Positions 58,632 through 64,000 of a stretch of DNA of 64,000 bases are shown in pieces. How positions within the stretch are numbered: the first letter of the stretch is position 1; each line of letters starts with the position of its first letter. The stretch is taken from positions 4,333,501-4,397,500 of the forward strand of contig CP126196.1 of assembly GCA_030272155.1 (NCBI GenBank), read 5' to 3'. Both the position numbers and the translations under genes were made by a program. Below the pieces are notes generated by a model that saw only the letters and a program-made list of their open reading frames with translations, was not told the DNA's origin and did not search any database. Source of the stretch: Tetradesmus obliquus (lineage: Eukaryota > Chlorophyta > Chlorophyceae > Sphaeropleales > Scenedesmaceae).

Positions 58632-59253
58632 ATGCAAGCATCTACAAGCCATTTGTCGCTTATATCCGGACGTAGCGACTCTGATCCATTGCTTAGCGAG
58701 CGGTTAGACGCCATGGCGCCAGCGACTGATCTGTACACCACAGCAGGCAAGTCTGCTGTCAAATCTGTCTGTTTCCCAGCTGCATGCAGGCTTGATTGCA
58801 CTGTTTTAAGCCCAAGTAACAGAAATTGATGGTTTCATTCAGTTGCGATTGCTTAGCATGAGCGCAAGGTACGGAACACTTAGAACAGTGGAACTTGGTG
58901 ACCTGCTTGCTGTCTGCTGCTGATGATGGCAAGCACTGCGCTTCCTGCCCTTACCTGCCGCTGCAGCTGCAACATCCCTGGCAGAAGATGCAAAGCAGCA
59001 TGCTGCATCAGGCAACCCCAGCGGCAGTGCAGTAGCATACGTGTGCGGCACAGGCACAGCTGCAGCACTCGCTGACTCTGTGTTGGACACAACTGATATC
59101 ATCGATGATGTGGCATCATCTCAGCGCGATCAGGGGCCAACAGAACAGCGGCAGGACAGTAGAAGCAGTGGCCAGGACAAACCAAGCAAGCCAGCAGCAG
59201 GAGCAGCAGCAGCTGATGCGCCGAAAGGAGCAGCAGCAGCAGAGGTGCCAGCA

Positions 59254-59284
<31 letters not shown>

Positions 59285-61552
59285 AGGCGCCAGTAGCAGC
59301 AGTAGCAAGGAAGCACACCCTCTCGCAGGAGGAGGTAGCAGCAACAGATGCGCTGGCTGCTGCATCAGAGCAGACCGCAGCGCGCGCAGTGCCACTCGGT
59401 AATCATAAGCAGCGGTAACAGGGACGTTTGAATTTCCTGCGGCCGTTGGGTATGTATGTATGTTGCATGGCAGCTGCCCTGCTTGGTAGCTGCTCTTGCA
59501 TCACTCTGCTAGCTGCACTGCACTGCACTGCTGAGAGTGTGACTGTACTGCGCTAAACCTCAGACCCTGGGGTGCTGATGTGGGATGCTGCTGAGATTGA
59601 ACATGCCCAGGGTTGAGGTTTAGGCGGTTGCATCGCACGCAGCACTGAGCTGCAGGAGTGATGGATGGCAGCTGCCAGTGCTGTGCAGTGCTGTGCAGTC
59701 GTGCTGGGTCAAAAGGATGTGCGTATGTGTGCTGTATCACTATGTGCTGTTCACTATGTGCTGCTAATAGTAAGCTGGCTGATATATGATGTTCTTTAGT
59801 GAACCAGCATCAATTGCCCTGCGGAGTTGCATTTGAGTGCATTTCAGTGAAAGCAAGCATGATATATCAACAGGCAGGGCAATGTTCTGCGTACTGTTTG
59901 GCTTGACAGTCAGGGCACAGAGGTCTATGCTGCTGCACTGCAAGCTGATGCTGCTAATCACCCATACATTGTCACAGTGGCTGTGCAGCGACAAAATGTT
60001 TGCTGGCTGCTGGCTGCTGGCTGCTCTGTGCTGGCTGGTTTCAGGGGTGCCTATTGGCAAGCGCGTATGGTGTGACAAAGGTGAGACGACCATGCTTTCC
60101 AGCTGCAACGGGCTGCTTGGAATCGCAACCTATAGAATTGAGAGCAGATGTTTGCATTGGAATGCATCACACCCACGGAAACGCGCTGCTCCATTGTGTT
60201 GTTGGACAGGTGCCATTCAGAGCTGCACTGCTTGCTGAGCCCTTGCGCTGCCTGGCTGCAAACCATGTCTATGTGCTATGCCTCCACTGATTGAGTGCAG
60301 ATGTGGATGTCAGTGGCTGCCAGAACCCCCTGATGGAGGCCTTTGCTGTCGTCACAATGGCCGGTGTCATGCTTTACACACTGATCAGTTGTAAAGATGG
60401 ACAGTCTAGCATGAAAAAAGCAAAGCTGCGCACCTTCAAGCAAAGCTGATCAGTTGTGCCGCCTGCGTGCAACTTACTTGTGTCATGTGCACATGTGGAC
60501 CTCAGCAGCCGCCAGGACCCGCTCATGGAGGCGTTTGCTGTTGTGGCCATGCCTAATTTATCCATTCTGCAATCTGTTTGCAATACATGTCCTGTTGTGA
60601 GTGCAGATGTGGACCTGAGCAGCCGCCAGAACCCTCTCATGGAGGCCTTTGCTGTTGTCACCATGGCCGTCTACCTGGGCTTCATCCACCTGCTGGGGCA
60701 CAAAACATAGTAGTTCATGATCAAAACATATGTCAAACACGATAAATTGGTGTGCTGTGAGTGCAGATGTGGACCTCAGCAGCCGCCAGAACCCGCTGAT
60801 GGAGGCGTTTGCTGTTGTGACCATGGCCATCTACCTGGGCTTCATCCACCTGCTGGGGGCGCTGCTGATCGGGTGCTTCTTCAGCAGGACCTGCCTTCTG
60901 CTGCTGCTGGGTGAGCTGCCCTTGCCAACACCTGTAAGAGGGAATTTGTCCTATGTTGCAACACTTGTCTTGGCACATGTGCATGGCGTTGAGGTGGTGC
61001 CTGCTGCTGCTGGCGGTGCTGCTGCTGCTGGCGGTGCTGCTGCTGCTGCTGCTGCTGCTGCTTTCCTGTGATGTGTGTGTCCAGCAGGGCCTGCCAACGC
61101 TAGCACGATTGCCGAGTATGCCCAATGCAGGTCTCGCTGCTGCATGGCAAATGGTGCTGCTGTAGTGCATTGTTTTCCCTATGAGCCTCTCGGTGGCTCC
61201 TGATTGGGGTTTGTACTCCTTGATTGAATGGAGAGTGTAACGTAACAATGTTGTTGCTGCTGCTGTTCCTGCAGGCATTGTGTCGCTGCACATGCTGCTG
61301 CCTGCGCAGCCGCTGCTGTGGGAGCCCTTCCTTACCAACCCTGTGTGGAAGGCATGGCGGCGTTACTTCAGGTGCGCAAAGACAAATCACACTTGTTACA
61401 TGACATGTCACATTGTGTTGTTATGTTGTGTTGACTATGTAACATTGACAACATTGTGTGCAGCCACTGCTGTGGGAGCACTCAGCTATGCCATCCCTAC
61501 ACCTTCATGGCTGTTACTCACAAGCGTACACTGCCACTGCTGCCGGTCCTCG

Positions 61553-61583
<31 letters not shown>

Positions 61584-63258
61584 GCCAGGTTCAGCGCCAT
61601 CATGGATGAGGACTTTGAGCTGCAGGGCAGGAAGTACGTCATCGCAGAGTACCCACACGGTGAGTTACACACCGAACGCGTGAGCATCGTGCACCTGTGA
61701 GGTCACGCCCTATGCGCATGATGACTGCCGGTGACTGTGTCCTGCCCCATCAGTATGTCATCGGGGTAGGTTCTGGAACCCTATCCAGTCCTTGCTGGGG
61801 TCTTGCTTAGCCAGAAAAATGCTGTGAGCTTGATTGAGCTGTCACACGTACTGACACACCCTTTTCAAGTCTTCATCCTGCAGGCGCTTTCGCATTGAGC
61901 CAGTTGGTCGCTGTGAGCTTGACCGAGTCGTGGCTCCGCCACAAGATCTACAGCCTGGCACAGTATCTGCAACATGAGATGCCCTTGCTGCTGCAACTTG
62001 AAAATGCAGGTGCATTCCCGCTGAGCCAGTTGCTCGCTGTGAGCTTGACTGAGCCGTGGCCTGGCCACAAGATCTACGGCCTGGCACAAGATTGACATTC
62101 TGGACTGCCCTTGCTGCTGGCATTTCAAAATGCAGGTGCATTCCCGCTGAGCCAGCTGATCGCTGTGAGCCTGACTGAGTCATGGCCTGGCCACAAGATC
62201 TACAGCCTGGCTGCAGATGCAGTCTTTCATGTGCCACTGTGGAGGCACGTCATGACCTGGTGAGCTCAATGCATTCTTATATCAATGCGACTGCATCCTG
62301 ACTTAACAACTTGGGCATTCCAAGGTGGATGGAGTTGCGGAAGAGGGTGGGGGGTGTTCCAGTAAGTGGCGTTGCTTGACGATTGTTAGCGGCTGATGCT
62401 ACACGCGCTGGCTTATGAACAGACGCTGCCATACTGTGTAACCCATCCGCTTGCAACTGTTGCTGCTGCTGCTGCTGCCGCCGCAGGATCGGGGCGCAGC
62501 CCGCCACCGCGGACAACTTCCGGCGGCTGCTGAAGCTGGGCTCAGTGGGGCTGGTGCCAGGTGAGAGGACTGCTTTGACAATACCAATCCCAGTACCAAA
62601 GTATAGGAGCCATCTACCTCAGGCACACGCCCAGCGAGCGGATCTACCGCTCATGAGGGTTGGCAAAAGAGGTAGTTACATGTGGGTTCTGGGACCATCG
62701 GAATGGTATGAGCCACAACAGGGCTCTATGAAGCTGGGCTCAGTGGGGCTGGTGCCAGGTGCGACTGAGTACGAAAATGTGCACTAGATGCATGGACACA
62801 CAGATGATTGAAGCTGGCCTCAGTGGGGCTGGTGTCAGGTGCGGCTGAGCGTAAGTAATTCCATGGGAAACAGACACCCGAAAAAGCATGACAATCAGAC
62901 AGCTGAAGCTGGGCTCAGTGGGGCTGGTGCCAGGTGGGCTGCTTACTGGCTTGATGCGCTCCAGTGTTCTAACCAAATAATATGTGTTTGCACATGTACC
63001 ACAGCTACATCTAGTACATGCACACCCCTGAGGCCTTCCAGTCGAAGGATCCAGGTGTTCAACGTAGTTTTCATGTAGTTTGAAGGACATACAGGGGTGC
63101 TGCGGCCACTGTAGGCCGCCAGGCGGCTCAAGCTGCCTGATGATGCTGCTGCCGCCGCCGCAGGCGGCATTGCGGAGATGTTCAGCATCTCCGCTCAAGA
63201 AGCTCATGAGCGGCGAGAACCACGAGGAGAAACAGCTGAGGCTGCTGCTGTTGCTGCC

Positions 63259-63301
<43 letters not shown>

Positions 63302-63409
63302 CTGCTGCTGCTGCTGCTGCTGCAGGTGGAATTGCGGAGATGTTCATGAGCGAGGAGAGCCACGAGGAGATCAAGCTGAGGGACAGGAAGGGCTTCGTGC
63401 GCATCGCAG
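58632..63409 (+). CDS. type-2 diacylglycerol acyltransferase (DGAT2/DGTT family), 3' end beyond the window
   Basis: Eight exons keep phase for 380 residues: 58632-58746, 58967-59398, 60767-60910, 61275-61371, 61589-61659, 62136-62259, 62487-62560 and 63326-63409; later exons lie past the right edge. Intron 1 appears to use a GC donor (CAG|GCAAGT). The first ~180 residues are a low-complexity cytosolic extension. Then come a hydrophobic membrane segment (VVTMAIYLGFIHLLGALLIG), FLTNPVWKAWRRYFRFS and the acyltransferase core: YVIAEYPHGAFPLSQL, HKIYSLAADAVFHVPLWRHV, GSVGLVPGGIAEMF and LRDRKGFVRIA. The catalytic HPHG block reads YPHG. The family makes triacylglycerol from diacylglycerol and acyl-CoA at the ER and lipid droplets. 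A related monoacylglycerol or wax acyltransferase cannot be excluded. About 12 ghost junction copies are present. Confidence 0.87.
60295..60708 (+). repeat. three ghost copies of DGAT2 exon 3 start with acceptor
   Basis: Copies at about 60299, 60491 and 60605 repeat the true edge at 60767 (DVDLSSRQNPLMEAFAVVTM). The third extends through YLGFIHLLG before a stop. The second has lost the AG. Confidence 0.92.
61886..62094 (+). repeat. two ghost copies of DGAT2 exon 6 start with acceptor
   Basis: Acceptors at about 61884 and 62014 open copies reading GAFALSQLVAVSLTESW and GAFPLSQLLAVSLTEPW before the real exon 6 at 62136. The first copy runs in frame into the second and ends at a TGA at 62092-62094. 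Confidence 0.92.
62727..62936 (+). repeat. three ghost copies of DGAT2 exon 7 end with donor
   Basis: AAGCTGGGCTCAGTGGGGCT through GGTGCCAG|GT recurs at about 62730, 62812 and 62907 after the true exon end at 62560 (LKLGSVGLVPG). Confidence 0.92.
63150..63245 (+). repeat. ghost copy of DGAT2 exon 8 start with acceptor
   Basis: GCCGCAG|GCGGCATTGCGGAG repeats the GGIAEMF edge, then carries a ~20-base insertion (GCATCTCCGCTCAAGAAGCT) that breaks the match to the real exon at 63326. Confidence 0.85.
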
Positions 63410-63492
63410 GTGGGTGGGTGAGCAGCAGCAGCAGCAGCAGCAGCATGTCAGCAGGTGTGTGTGGCGCGAAGCAGCAGCTGCAGCAGAAGCAG

Positions 63493-63685
63493 CAGCAGCA
63501 AGCTGAGGGACAGGAAGGGCTTCGTGCGCATCACAGGCACGCAGCAGCAGTAGCAGCAATAGACACTAGTCATGACTAAAAGAATGGTTGCAGCAGCAGC
63601 AGCAGAAGTGGCTGCGGCATTAGCAGGAGTAGCAGCAGCAGCAAGCTAGCTGAGGGACAGGAGGGGCTTCGTGCGCATAGCAGGT
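63493..63685 (+). repeat. two ghost copies of DGAT2 exon 8 end
   Basis: AGCTGAGGGACAGGAAGGGC ... GTGCGCAT at about 63499 and 63650 repeats LRDRKGFVRIA, true end at 63409. The second keeps an AGCAG|GTGAAG donor. Confidence 0.88.
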
Positions 63686-64000
63686 GAAGCTGAAAACAGC
63701 ATATTATCAGCCAACATACTGTAACAGATGCCATATTGGCAGAGACCAACATCGTAGTGTCACTGGTGCCCAATCAGCTGTAGCAGCTAGTGGGTAGGCA
63801 GGACAAGCTTGCCCAGACTCGGCTGTTCATTGTCTCCATTTGGTTATGCAACATGGAGGCGGTGAACCGCCAAGCCCTTTCAGGCTGTTGTTGCAAGTGG
63901 CTACATACCATTGTAGGCACCTCTAGGCATACCCAGGCTTGCAGGGTTGGCTGGGATTTGTGTACCTGGCTGTCCTACAGCATCTCAATGCACCAACATT

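Overview
The window is nuclear DNA of a green alga. Its genes have short introns with GT-AG splice sites, plastid-type proteins (a FAD6-family desaturase and a PotD-like protein with a Tat-type lumen signal), a chlorophyte RWP-RK factor and TGTAA poly(A) signals. CAG/CTG triplet runs are everywhere and read as Gln, Ala or Ser depending on frame. My best guess is a Chlorophyceae of the Scenedesmaceae type; that is inference. I rebuilt the multi-exon genes by hand from conserved domains, splice consensus and phase continuity. Every junction quoted keeps the reading frame, but no transcript evidence was available.

Layout. 0.4-5 kb: a possible secreted-protein exon and a 364-residue motif protein (both minus). 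7.8-17.1 kb: a giant minus-strand gene encoding MATH-BTB, then about 2,600 low-complexity residues with 17 copies of a short helical motif, then a BACK-like domain. 18.6-21.4 kb: a FAD6-like protein whose three His boxes are all damaged (minus). 22.1-27.3 kb: a PotD-like solute-binding protein (plus). 28.5-29.2 kb: a (CA)n microsatellite of about 650 bp. 29.7-34.7 kb: a membrane-anchored triple-repeat Cys protein and a low-complexity protein (minus). 34.7-36.8 kb: intergenic, with a long-TIR element. 36.9-40.4 kb: a secreted subtilase (plus). 41.1-41.5 kb: a hAT-type MITE with an 8-bp target-site duplication. 42.3-45 kb: two copies of a small gene of unknown function (minus). 46.3-50 kb: LAS1, a pre-rRNA processing nuclease (minus). 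51.6-57.6 kb: an RWP-RK transcription factor (plus). 58.6 kb to the right edge: a DGAT2-type acyltransferase (plus, cut by the window).

The genes form no single pathway. Two are lipid-related (FAD6-like, DGAT2), two touch protein turnover (MATH-BTB adaptor, subtilase), and LAS1 and RWP-RK are housekeeping and regulatory.

Two things stand out. First, almost every intron of the multi-exon genes carries one to four diverged tandem copies of the neighbouring exon edge with its splice site ('ghost junctions'). I count more than fifty by eye. They always lie on the intronic side of the junction or just past the stop codon. Second, the MATH-BTB gene has its BTB and BACK modules separated by a huge repeat-bearing scaffold, and the next gene on the same strand shares its repeat motif.
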